Positions 7,686 to 14,103 of a stretch of DNA of 31,703 bases are shown here, piece by piece (the stretch's first letter is position 1; every line of letters begins with the position of its first letter). The stretch is from Opitutia bacterium UBA953 (GTDB lineage: Bacteria; Verrucomicrobiota; Verrucomicrobiia; Opitutales; UBA953). Location of the stretch: contig DBCR01000005.1 of assembly GCA_002293125.1 (NCBI GenBank), positions 281-31,983 of the forward strand. The letters run 5' to 3'. The notes beneath the pieces are model-generated. The model was not told the DNA's origin. It saw only the letters and a list, made by a program, of their open reading frames with translations, and made no database searches. Made by a program: the position numbers and the translations under genes.

Positions 7686-8441
7686 ATGGCCGCGAAGCCC
7701 GGCAGGATGCGTGCGGACGAATTGTTGCTGAAGCTTTCGCTCGCGCCGTCTCGCTCGGTCGCCCAGGCGCTCATCCTCGCCGGCAAGGTCCGTTCGGGAC
7801 CTGACGCCGTGGTCAACAAGCCGTCGCAGTCCTTCCCGGAGGATGCCGTGCTCACCGTCGACCAACCGCCGCGCTTCGTCTCGCGCGGTGGCGAGAAGCT
7901 CGAAGGCGCGCTCGATCATTTCAAGATTCCCGTCGAAGGCCTGCACGGACTCGACGTGGGCGCCTCGACCGGCGGTTTCACCGACTGCCTCCTGCAGCGT
8001 GGCGTCGTGAGTATGACGTGCGTCGACGTCGGTACGGCCCAGCTCCATTCCAATCTGCGCACCGACCCGCGCATCAAGAATCTTGAGAAGTTCAACGCGC
8101 GGGAAATCAACACCGTCGAGCTACCGCACCGGACCTACGGGATCGTGGTCATGGATCTCTCGTTCATCTCTTTGAGGCTGGTGCTGCCGGCCGCCTGGGA
8201 GCGGACGGGGAAGGGCGGGCATCTGATCGCACTGATCAAGCCGCAGTTCGAGGCGACGCGGGCCGAGGCCGACAAGGCGCAGGGGATCATCAAGGACCCA
8301 GTCATCCATGCCCGCGTGGTCGATGGCCTGACCGCCTCCATTCAGTCGCTTCCCGGCGCCCAGGTCCTCGGCGTGATTCCCTCTCCAATCGAAGGCCGGG
8401 ATGGGAATAAAGAGTTCCTGATCGCGGTCAAAAGGGCCTAA
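7686..8441 (+). CDS. tlyA: TlyA-family rRNA (cytidine-2'-O)-methyltransferase
   Basis: A 251-residue protein with the TlyA layout: an N-terminal S4 RNA-binding domain (about 8-65, MRADELLLKLSLAPSRS and QALILAGKVR), then RFVSRGGEKLEGAL, then an FtsJ-like SAM domain with LDVGASTGGFTDCLLQRG as motif I. The catalytic stretch VVMDLSFISLRLVLP and IKPQFE follow. Family members methylate 2'-OH of cytidines in 16S and/or 23S rRNA; older annotations call them hemolysin A. The start lies 3 nt after thiG, so it is probably co-transcribed with the thi genes without a functional link. Confidence 0.9.
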   Translation: MAAKPGRMRADELLLKLSLAPSRSVAQALILAGKVRSGPDAVVNKPSQSFPEDAVLTVDQPPRFVSRGGEKLEGALDHFKIPVEGLHGLDVGASTGGFTDCLLQRGVVSMTCVDVGTAQLHSNLRTDPRIKNLEKFNAREINTVELPHRTYGIVVMDLSFISLRLVLPAAWERTGKGGHLIALIKPQFEATRAEADKAQGIIKDPVIHARVVDGLTASIQSLPGAQVLGVIPSPIEGRDGNKEFLIAVKRA

Positions 8442-8443
8442 GA

Positions 8444-8477
8444 AGGGCTAGGGCCAGGGCTGGGGTTAGGGCTAGGT
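8444..8477 (+). repeat. G-rich hexamer array (AGGGCT-like), G-quadruplex candidate
   Basis: Five to six degenerate hexamers in register directly after the tlyA-like stop: AGGGCT, AGGGCC, AGGGCT, GGGGTT, AGGGCT, AGG. The five G-runs (8445-8447, 8451-8453, 8457-8459, 8462-8465, 8469-8471) have loops of 2-3 nt, which meets the standard quadruplex pattern on the plus strand and in the transcript. Confidence 0.8.
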
Positions 8478-8520
8478 TGTTTTAGAAAAGAGGCAAATTA
8501 CTGCTATTTCTTTCATTTCT

Positions 8521-8563
8521 ACCCCTACCCCTATCCCTACCCCTACCCCTGCGCCTGTGGCGC
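8521..8563 (+). repeat. C-rich hexamer array (ACCCCT) ending in a 5-bp hairpin
   Basis: In-register hexamers ACCCCT, ACCCCT, ATCCCT, ACCCCT, ACCCCT, GCGCCT upstream of rpsR. It is the opposite polarity of the G-rich array 43 nt to the left, so the two can partly pair across an AT-rich spacer (8478-8520). The five C-runs give a quadruplex pattern on the minus strand. The array runs into GCGCC-TGT-GGCGC (8551-8563). No clear promoter was recognised between here and rpsR. Confidence 0.75.
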
Positions 8564-8615
8564 ACCCCCATTTCTCCTTGCCCTCGGCCCTGCTCCTCTT
8601 ACTTCCAAACCTCCC

Positions 8616-8810
8616 ATGACCACCGAAGGTAAGCTCAAGCGCTCCCGCAACCCCCTCGACTTCGATTTCACCGAACCCGAGGCCCTGACGCGCTACGTCA
8701 CCGAGACGGGCAAGATCCTGCCCCGCAAACTGACCGGCCTCACCGCCCGCCAGCAGCGTCATATTGCCAAGGCCGTTAAGCGCGCCCGCAATATGATCAC
8801 GATGAAGTAA
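8616..8810 (+). CDS. rpsR: Small ribosomal subunit protein bS18
   Basis: A 64-residue protein with the bS18 core: NPLDFDFTEPEALTRYVTE, then GKILPRKLTGLTARQQRHIA and KAVKRARNMI. Length and motif order match short bS18 proteins. bS18 binds 16S rRNA on the 30S platform with bS6. It is usually encoded with rpsF, ssb or rplI; here it stands alone, between a tlyA-like gene and a Sua5-like gene, with its own terminator. It has no CxxC zinc motif near the N-terminus, so it is a zinc-free form. Confidence 0.93.
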   Translation: MTTEGKLKRSRNPLDFDFTEPEALTRYVTETGKILPRKLTGLTARQQRHIAKAVKRARNMITMK

Positions 8811-8833
8811 TCGTCCTCGAGACGACTTTTCCG

Positions 8834-8861
8834 GGCCGCCTTTTCGGGCGGCCTTTTTGTT
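8834..8861 (+). terminator. Intrinsic terminator after rpsR
   Basis: A perfect 7-bp stem GGCCGCC (8834-8840) / GGCGGCC (8847-8853) with a TTTTCG loop, followed by TTTTTGTT. It lies 24 nt past the rpsR stop. Confidence 0.9.
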
Positions 8862-8875
8862 GTCGGTCTGGGAGG

Positions 8876-9931
8876 TTGCCCCCGCCGGCACCCCGAGGTA
8901 AATCGGACGGGACTCCTGCCGCCTCGTCCCGTAAAGTCCCGTCTCCCTTGTCTCCGTCCGCCTCCAGTTTCCTGACCTCCGCTCCCGCCGACCTTGCGCG
9001 GGCGGTCGAGCTTCTGCGTCAGGGGACCTGCGTGGCCCTGCCGACTGAGACGGTCTACGGCCTCGCCGCCGACGCGACCAACCCCGCGGCGCTCACCCAA
9101 GTCTTCGCGATCAAGGGCCGCCCGCTCTTGGATCCGCTCATCGTCCATGTGCTTGATCAAGCCGCGCTCGCCGAAGTCGCCGAGCCGGATCCGCGTCTCG
9201 CGAAACTCGCTCACCTCTGGCCGGGTCCTTTGACAGTCGTGCTTCGTCGCAAGTCGGTCGTCCCCGATCTCGTCACGGCGGGCAAAGACACCGTCGCGGT
9301 CCGCATCCCCGCGCACCCGCTCTTCCGTGAGGTACTCCGTCTCGCAGGTCGTCCGCTGGCCGCGCCGAGCGCCAACCCTTTTGGTTACGTCAGCCCGACC
9401 AAGGCCGCCCACGTTCGCGATTCCCTCGGCGAACGCTGCCCATGGATCGTCGACGGTGGTGCCTGCGCCCACGGTGTAGAATCTACGATCCTCGATCTTT
9501 CCGTTCCCGGCCGTGCTCGCTTGCTTCGCCCTGGTCCGATTCCGCTGGAGACGTTGCGCGACTTGCTTGGAGAAGTGGAAGTGGTCACGCGCGCCGCGAG
9601 CCAGCAGGCCGCGCAGGACGCCCCAGGAATGCTGGAACGTCATTATAGTCCCGCCACCCGCGTCGCGCTCTTTCCGCACGGCACTCTGCCGGTCATCGCG
9701 AACCTGCGCTCAGCGGTGCTTTTCATCGGTCGACGCGCCGCACCACCTGGCAACGCCGATGTCTTCCTGCTTTCTGAAAGCGGCTCCACCGAAGAAGCCG
9801 CGCGCAATCTCTTCGACCTGCTCCGCCAGCTCGACGGACGTGGCTACGCAACGATCCACGCCGAGCTCGCTCCTCCCGCCGGTATCGGTGCGGCCTATAA
9901 TGATCGCCTGACCCGCGCGTCCGCCCGCTGA
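8876..9931 (+). CDS. L-threonylcarbamoyladenylate synthase (Sua5/TsaC family)
   Basis: Makes threonylcarbamoyl-AMP from Thr, bicarbonate and ATP for t6A37 of ANN-decoding tRNAs. The YrdC core starts with LLRQGTCVALPTETVYGLAA, then KGRPLLDPLIVHV, PGPLTVVL, TVAVRIPAHP, PLAAPSANPFG and GVESTILDLS. The C-terminal Sua5 domain is announced by PGMLERHYSPATRVALF, so this is the long Sua5 form. The frame has no ATG or GTG before the core. The only start codons are TTG at 8876 (351 residues, with GGAGG directly abutting) and TTG at 8948 (about 327 residues), so the true start is uncertain. The stop overlaps the prmC ATG by 1 nt. Confidence 0.9.
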   Translation: MPPPAPRGKSDGTPAASSRKVPSPLSPSASSFLTSAPADLARAVELLRQGTCVALPTETVYGLAADATNPAALTQVFAIKGRPLLDPLIVHVLDQAALAEVAEPDPRLAKLAHLWPGPLTVVLRRKSVVPDLVTAGKDTVAVRIPAHPLFREVLRLAGRPLAAPSANPFGYVSPTKAAHVRDSLGERCPWIVDGGACAHGVESTILDLSVPGRARLLRPGPIPLETLRDLLGEVEVVTRAASQQAAQDAPGMLERHYSPATRVALFPHGTLPVIANLRSAVLFIGRRAAPPGNADVFLLSESGSTEEAARNLFDLLRQLDGRGYATIHAELAPPAGIGAAYNDRLTRASAR

Positions 9932-10776
9932 TGCAGAACCTGCTCGATACGCTGAAGAAGGCCGCGGAATTTCTCGCCCGCAAAGGCTTGGAAAAACCCC
10001 GCGTGGAAGCCGAACACCTCTTCGCCGCTGGCCTAGGCCTGAAACGGCTCGACCTGTATCTTCAGTTCGAACGCCTGCTCAATGATGAGGAAGTGAAGCG
10101 TCTGCGCGACCTCACGGTCCGCCGAGGTAATCGTGAACCGCTTCAGCACATCGTTGGCAAGGTGGAGTTCCGCGATCTGGTCCTGAAGTCCGATAAGCGC
10201 GCGCTGATCCCGCGTCCGGAGACCGAAGAACTTATCGACCTCGTGTTGGCCCTATTTCCCGAAGACCAGGCCATCCGTGTGCTCGACCTCGGTACGGGCT
10301 CCGGCGCCATCGCGCTGGCCCTAGCCTCCGAGCGTCGACTGTGGAAGGTCGATGCGGTTGATCGTTCAGCCGATGCGCTTGCGCTCGCTCGCGAGAACGC
10401 CGCGCAGTGCAACCTGATTGAGCGCGTCAACTTCGCGGAGTCGGATTGGTTCGCCGCCGTCACCGATGCCTACGATTTAATCGTCTCAAACCCACCTTAT
10501 CTCACCGAAGCCGAAGTGGCCGAGGCGGATCCGGAAGTCCGCGAGTTTGATCCGAAGTCCGCGCTCATCGCGCCCGAGGAAGGCCTCGCCGACTTGCGCC
10601 GTATTCTGACCGACGCCCCGAAGTTCCTGCGCGCTGGTGGCTGGGTGGTCTGCGAGACCGGCATCGATCAGCATGCCGCGTTGGCTGAGCTGTCCGCCCA
10701 GCTCGGTTACGCCGAGTCCGCCGGCCTGCCTGACATGAGCGGGCGGCCTCGATTCTGGAAAGCCAGGAAAGAATAA
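9931..10776 (+). CDS. prmC: Peptide chain release factor N5-glutamine methyltransferase PrmC
   Basis: A 281-residue SAM enzyme that methylates the GGQ glutamine of release factors RF1 and RF2. It has the N-terminal helical domain, IPRPETEEL (93-101), SAM motif VLDLGTGSGAIALAL (GTGSG 121-125) and the catalytic SNPPYL (NPPY 187-190). The ATG overlaps the stop of the Sua5 gene (TGATG), giving an operon of two translation-fidelity genes. A degenerate octamer array follows the stop. Confidence 0.94.
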   Translation: MQNLLDTLKKAAEFLARKGLEKPRVEAEHLFAAGLGLKRLDLYLQFERLLNDEEVKRLRDLTVRRGNREPLQHIVGKVEFRDLVLKSDKRALIPRPETEELIDLVLALFPEDQAIRVLDLGTGSGAIALALASERRLWKVDAVDRSADALALARENAAQCNLIERVNFAESDWFAAVTDAYDLIVSNPPYLTEAEVAEADPEVREFDPKSALIAPEEGLADLRRILTDAPKFLRAGGWVVCETGIDQHAALAELSAQLGYAESAGLPDMSGRPRFWKARKE

Positions 10777-10795
10777 CCATCGAGGACAAGAGAGC

Positions 10796-10883
10796 CCTCC
10801 TGTCCTCGTGTTAACCTGACCTCCTATCCTTGTGTTATCCAGCCCTCGTGTCCACGTGCCCTCCGGCCCTCGTGTCCTCCGGT
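10796..10883 (+). repeat. Degenerate octamer tandem array upstream of proS
   Basis: Eleven consecutive 8-nt units in one register: CCTCCTGT, CCTCGTGT, TAACCTGA, CCTCCTAT, CCTTGTGT, TATCCAGC, CCTCGTGT, CCACGTGC, CCTCCGGC, CCTCGTGT, CCTCCGGT. CCTCGTGT recurs exactly three times at spacings that are multiples of 8. The array fills most of the gap between prmC and proS (10777-10933). A related array with the same period lies after proS at 12841. Confidence 0.75.
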
Positions 10884-10933
10884 ATTGTCCTCCTTTCTTG
10901 CCCTTCCGCGTCCCTTGCCTCTTTACTGACCTT

Positions 10934-12463
10934 ATGTCCCAGCAGCCCGCCGCCAAACCGAAGACCGCCATCACCCCGACCCGCCAGGATGACTATCCCG
11001 AGTGGTACCTCCAGGTGATCAAGCATGCCGACCTGGCCGAGAACAGCCCGGTCCGCGGTTGCATGGTGATCAAGCCGTGGGGTTACGCTCTCTGGGAGAA
11101 CATCCATCGCGACCTCGATGAGAAGTTCAAGGAGACGGGCCACGTGAACGCCTACTTCCCGCTCTTCATCCCGGTCAGCTACATCCAGAAGGAAGCCGCG
11201 CACGTCGATGGCTTCGCCAAGGAGTGCGCCGTGGTCACCCACTCGCGTCTCGAGATGGGCCCCGATGGCAAGCTCGTCCCCGCCGGCGAGCTCGAGGAGC
11301 CGCTCATCGTCCGCCCGACTTCCGAGACCATCATCGGCGAAACCTACTCCAAGTGGGTCCAGTCCTACCGCGATCTGCCGATCCTGATCAACCAGTGGGC
11401 CAACGTCGTCCGCTGGGAGATGCGCACGCGTCTCTTCCTTCGCACCGCGGAGTTCCTCTGGCAGGAAGGCCACACGGTCCACGCGACCGAAGCCGAAGCC
11501 GTCGAAGAGACCCACAAGATGCTCGAGGTGTATGCCGACTTTGCCGAGAACCATATGGCGATGCCGGTCATCAAGGGCCGCAAGACGGAAGGCGAACGCT
11601 TCCCGGGCGCCGTCGACACGCTTTGCATCGAATCGATGATGCAGGATCGCAAGGCCCTCCAGGCCGGCACCTCGCACTACCTCGGCCAGAATTTCTCGAA
11701 ATCCTGCAACATCCAGTTCCAGGACGAGAAGGGCACCCAGCAGTTCGCGCACACGACCTCCTGGGGCGTCTCCACCCGCCTCATCGGTGGCATGATCATG
11801 ACGCACTCCGACGACGACGGCTTCGTGGCTCCGCCCCGCCTCGCCCCGCAGCACGTGGTGATCTGCCCGATCTATAAGGACGACGCCACCAAGGTCGACA
11901 TCCTCGCCTATTGCCAGTCGCTCCAGAAGGAACTCTCCAGCCAGCGCTTTCATGACCGTAAGGTCGTCGTGACCGTCGATAACCGCGACATCCGCGGCGG
12001 CGACAAGGCCTGGGGTTGGATCAAGAAGGGCGTCCCCCTGCGCGTCGAGGTCGGCCCGCGTGACTTCGCGGCGAACGCCGTGTTCGTCGCCCGTCGCGAC
12101 ACCGGCGAGAAGGCCGGCATCCCGCGCGCTGAATTCGTCGCCACGGTCGTCGAGCGCCTGCAGTCCATCCAGGACAACCTCCTCGCCCGCGCCAAGACCC
12201 ACCGTGCCGCGAACACCCGCGAGATTGATACCTTCGAAGAACTGAAGGCCTACTTCACCGCCAAGAACCCGGAGCGTCCGGAAATCCACGGCGGCTTCGC
12301 GCTCTGCCACTGGAACGGCTCCAAGGCCGTCGAGAAGCGCCTCAAGGATGAGCTTAAGGTCACCATCCGCTGCATCCCGCTCGATGCCAAGGACGAGCCG
12401 GGCAAGTGCGTCGTCACCGGCGAGCCCAGCCCCCGCCGCGTGGTGATGGCGAAGGCGTACTGA
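10934..12463 (+). CDS. proS: Prolyl-tRNA synthetase, archaeal/eukaryal-type
   Basis: A 509-residue class II synthetase that charges tRNA-Pro. ATG 10934 (MSQQPAAKPK) is chosen because upstream codons fall in the octamer array and the family begins near DDYPEWYLQVIKHADLAE. Motif 2 and the proline pocket are visible: RPTSETIIGETYSKWVQSYR and NQWANVVRWEMRTRLFLRT, then EFLWQEGHT. It lacks the long editing insertion of E. coli-type ProRS and has the anticodon-binding and C-terminal domain (ending EPSPRRVVMAKAY) of the archaeal/eukaryal form. This form is found in several bacterial phyla. Confidence 0.95.
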   Translation: MSQQPAAKPKTAITPTRQDDYPEWYLQVIKHADLAENSPVRGCMVIKPWGYALWENIHRDLDEKFKETGHVNAYFPLFIPVSYIQKEAAHVDGFAKECAVVTHSRLEMGPDGKLVPAGELEEPLIVRPTSETIIGETYSKWVQSYRDLPILINQWANVVRWEMRTRLFLRTAEFLWQEGHTVHATEAEAVEETHKMLEVYADFAENHMAMPVIKGRKTEGERFPGAVDTLCIESMMQDRKALQAGTSHYLGQNFSKSCNIQFQDEKGTQQFAHTTSWGVSTRLIGGMIMTHSDDDGFVAPPRLAPQHVVICPIYKDDATKVDILAYCQSLQKELSSQRFHDRKVVVTVDNRDIRGGDKAWGWIKKGVPLRVEVGPRDFAANAVFVARRDTGEKAGIPRAEFVATVVERLQSIQDNLLARAKTHRAANTREIDTFEELKAYFTAKNPERPEIHGGFALCHWNGSKAVEKRLKDELKVTIRCIPLDAKDEPGKCVVTGEPSPRRVVMAKAY

Positions 12464-12478
12464 TCGGAGGTATTTGTG

Positions 12479-12503
12479 GTAGGGGCAGCACCGCGTGCTG
12501 TCC
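12479..12503 (+). repeat. REP-like palindrome, stem type I
   Basis: GTAG foot (12479-12482), arm GGGCAGCAC, loop CGC, arm GTGCTGTCC with one G-T wobble. It is joined by the spacer TTCGTGTCTCGG to the GTAG of the next element. It lies 15 nt past the proS stop and may help end its transcript. Confidence 0.8.
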
Positions 12504-12515
12504 TTCGTGTCTCGG

Positions 12516-12569
12516 GTAGGGCCGACCATCCTTGGTCGGCCGCGGCCAAGCAGGGATGCTTGGCCCTAC
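12516..12569. repeat. Inverted REP doublet (REPIN-like), stem type III
   Basis: 54 bp bounded by GTAG and CTAC. The left hairpin is GGCCGACCA-TCCT-TGGTCGGCC (12520-12541) and the right hairpin GGCCAAGCA-GGGA-TGCTTGGCC (12544-12565), separated by GC. Both stems are perfect 9-bp. A second copy of equal length lies at 26718-26771. Confidence 0.85.
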
Positions 12570-12639
12570 CTCGATCCATGAACTCAAAGGGAAACCGGAG
12601 ACCGGGAATTCGGCTCGGGCCGCCGAAGGGCGGCCGAGG

Positions 12640-12700
12640 GTAGGGGCGTGGCTTCGCCGCGCCCTCCTGTTGCGGAGGGCACGATGAATCGTGCCCCTAC
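12640..12700. repeat. Inverted REP doublet, stem type V
   Basis: 61 bp bounded by GTAG (12640-12643) and CTAC (12697-12700). The left hairpin is GGGCGTGGC-TTC-GCCGCGCCC with one wobble. The right hairpin is GGGCACGAT-GA-ATCGTGCCC, perfect over 9 bp. A 12-nt spacer (12665-12676) separates them. It is the only copy of this stem pair in the window. Confidence 0.8.
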
Positions 12701-12737
12701 CATGGTTCACCCTGCGGCGAACGATCGATGCCTGCTA

Positions 12738-12762
12738 TGTCGTGACGCGGTCCCGACCCTAC
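12738..12762 (-). repeat. REP-like palindrome, stem type II
   Basis: On the minus strand: GTAG foot, arm GGTCGGGAC, loop CGC, arm GTCACGACA, with two mismatches in the 9-nt arms. The 29 nt from its GTAG into the flank (12734-12762) are identical to 25944-25972. Confidence 0.8.
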
Positions 12763-12774
12763 CCAAGACAGCTA

Positions 12775-12799
12775 GGTCAGCACGCAGTGCTGACCCTAC
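12775..12799 (-). repeat. REP-like palindrome, stem type I
   Basis: On the minus strand: GTAG foot, arm GGTCAGCAC, loop TGC, arm GTGCTGACC; a perfect 9-bp stem. It is followed on that strand by TAGCTGTCTTGG and then the type II unit, the same tandem join seen between units at 12504 and 26538. Confidence 0.8.
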
Positions 12800-12840
12800 C
12801 TCGAAGCACGGTTTCCGGTCTCCCCTTGATTGATGCCTCT

Positions 12841-12880
12841 CACCTTGTCCACGTGTCAACTTGCTCACGTGTCCCCTCGC
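12841..12880 (+). repeat. Degenerate octamer array downstream of proS
   Basis: Five in-register octamers: CACCTTGT, CCACGTGT, CAACTTGC, TCACGTGT, CCCCTCGC. The consensus is close to CCTCGTGT/CCACGTGC of the array at 10796. It ends 12 nt before the stop codon of the minus-strand Cfa-like gene. Together with the REP cluster it fills the 428-nt gap 12464-12891, where no gene is supported. Confidence 0.6.
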
Positions 12881-12891
12881 GAAGCGTCGCG

Positions 12892-14103
12892 TTACCCCTT
12901 ACGGTTCGGTCGGACGTAGACCGCTTGGACGACGCCGATGTTACGATGCTCGAAGGCGGCCTGGCAGTAGCGGAAATAGAGGCGCCACTTGCGGATGAAG
13001 CGTTCGTCGAAGCCCATGCCGCGCACCTTACCGAGGTTGGCCTCGAAGGCGACGCACCAAGCATCGAGCGTGCGCGCGTAGTCGCGGCCGAATTCCTCGA
13101 CGCGGTCCAATTGGAAACCGCTCTCGCTGGTCATGAGGTCGCCGACGCGATTGATCGAGAGGAGGAGCGAGCCGGGGAAGATGTGCTTCTGGATGAAGTC
13201 CACGCCATCGCGGAACTGCGCGTAGCGGCTGTCCGGACAGGTGATGTATTGGAAGGCGGCGATGCCGTCCGGCTTGAGCAGTCGACCAATCGAGGCGCAG
13301 AAGGCGGGCAGGTACTTATGGCCGAGGGCTTCCATCATCTCGATGGAGACGCACTTGTCGTAGACGCCTTGGTGATCGCGGAAGTCCTCGAGCTTGACGG
13401 TGATGCGGTCCGACAGCCCGGCGGCCTGGATGCGTTCGACGGCGAGGTCGTGCTGGGCTTTGGAAATGGTGAGCGAGGTGACGCGGCAGCCGTATTTCTT
13501 GACGGCGTGCAGGGCCCAGCCGCCCCAGCCGGTGCCGATCTCGATGACGTGGTCCGTGGGCTTGAGTTGGAGGAAGCGGCAGAGCGAGTCGTTCTTGTTG
13601 GTCTGCGCCTGTTCGAGCGAATCCGTGCTTTCCCAGCGGGCCGACGAGTACATCATCGACGGATCCAGGAAGAGGCGGAAGAAATCGTTGGAGACGTCGT
13701 AGTGCTCCGAGATATTACGGCGGACGGTCTTCTTGTCGTTCGGACGCAGGAGGTGGCCGATGCGGTCGGCGATGCGGAACAGGCCGACGCCGAGGGCCTT
13801 GCGGGCCGAGCCCGACATGCCAGGGGTCTGGTCGATGTTCTCGATGAAGAAGCCGATGAGGGCGTTGAGGTCGGGGGAATCCCATTCGCCTTCCATGTAG
13901 CCTTCGGTGAGTCCGATATCGGCCGCGAGCATGATGCGACGGAAGGCGTTCTCGTCCGAGATCTCGATGCGCGCGCCCTTCGAAGCCTGCGGGTCGCCCA
14001 GCGTGAGCTCCGTGCCTTCAGGCAGGCGGAGCGAGAGGCGGCCCTTGGAGAGCTTCGCGAGTTCCCCGAGGACGAGGCGGCGGGCGAGGGAAGGTTTAGT
14101 CAT
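12892..14103 (-). CDS. Cfa-like SAM-dependent fatty-acyl-phospholipid methyltransferase
   Basis: A 403-residue member of the cyclopropane-fatty-acid synthase family, which transfers a methylene or methyl group from SAM to unsaturated lipid acyl chains in the membrane. Seen: HYDVSNDFF (134-142), the SAM loop VIEIGTGWGGW (187-197), IEMMEALGHKYL and FIQKHIFPGSLLLS. In the segment that reads YSCAYW in E. coli Cfa this protein has YSSARW (152-157), so the cysteine is a serine. Its start overlaps the DUF1365 gene stop by 8 nt. The context (DUF1365, amine-oxidase-like flavoprotein, desaturase) points to a specialised lipid product rather than plain cyclopropanation, by inference. Confidence 0.88.
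   Translation of the reverse strand: MTKPSLARRLVLGELAKLSKGRLSLRLPEGTELTLGDPQASKGARIEISDENAFRRIMLAADIGLTEGYMEGEWDSPDLNALIGFFIENIDQTPGMSGSARKALGVGLFRIADRIGHLLRPNDKKTVRRNISEHYDVSNDFFRLFLDPSMMYSSARWESTDSLEQAQTNKNDSLCRFLQLKPTDHVIEIGTGWGGWALHAVKKYGCRVTSLTISKAQHDLAVERIQAAGLSDRITVKLEDFRDHQGVYDKCVSIEMMEALGHKYLPAFCASIGRLLKPDGIAAFQYITCPDSRYAQFRDGVDFIQKHIFPGSLLLSINRVGDLMTSESGFQLDRVEEFGRDYARTLDAWCVAFEANLGKVRGMGFDERFIRKWRLYFRYCQAAFEHRNIGVVQAVYVRPNRKG

Larger units (their letters stand above)
12584..12829. repeat. Imperfect inverted repeats enclosing a REP cluster
   Basis: The left end 12584-12606 (TCAAAGGGAAACCGGAGACC...) and the reverse complement of 12809-12829 (TCAAGGGGAGACCGGAAACC...) are about 20-bp imperfect inverted repeats. 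They enclose a type V doublet and type II and I units. A hairpin CTCGGGCCGCC / GGCGGCCGAG lies at about 12614-12638. The unit could be a MITE-like block, or the ends may be unrelated low-complexity sequence. Confidence 0.45.

Noticed and set aside
10832..10933. N-terminal extension of proS from an upstream in-frame start
   Set aside because: The added residues are translated octamer repeats; ATG 10934 gives the normal family start.
12464..12891. CRISPR array between proS and the Cfa-like gene
   Set aside because: The repeats are palindromic units of differing sequence in both orientations with irregular spacing, not identical direct repeats with uniform spacers, and no cas gene is present.
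14096..14103. Recurring 8-nt gene overlaps (14096, 17592, 19196) as a special signal
   Set aside because: The overlapping octamers differ in sequence, and 8-nt overlaps are a common coupling length in compact genomes.
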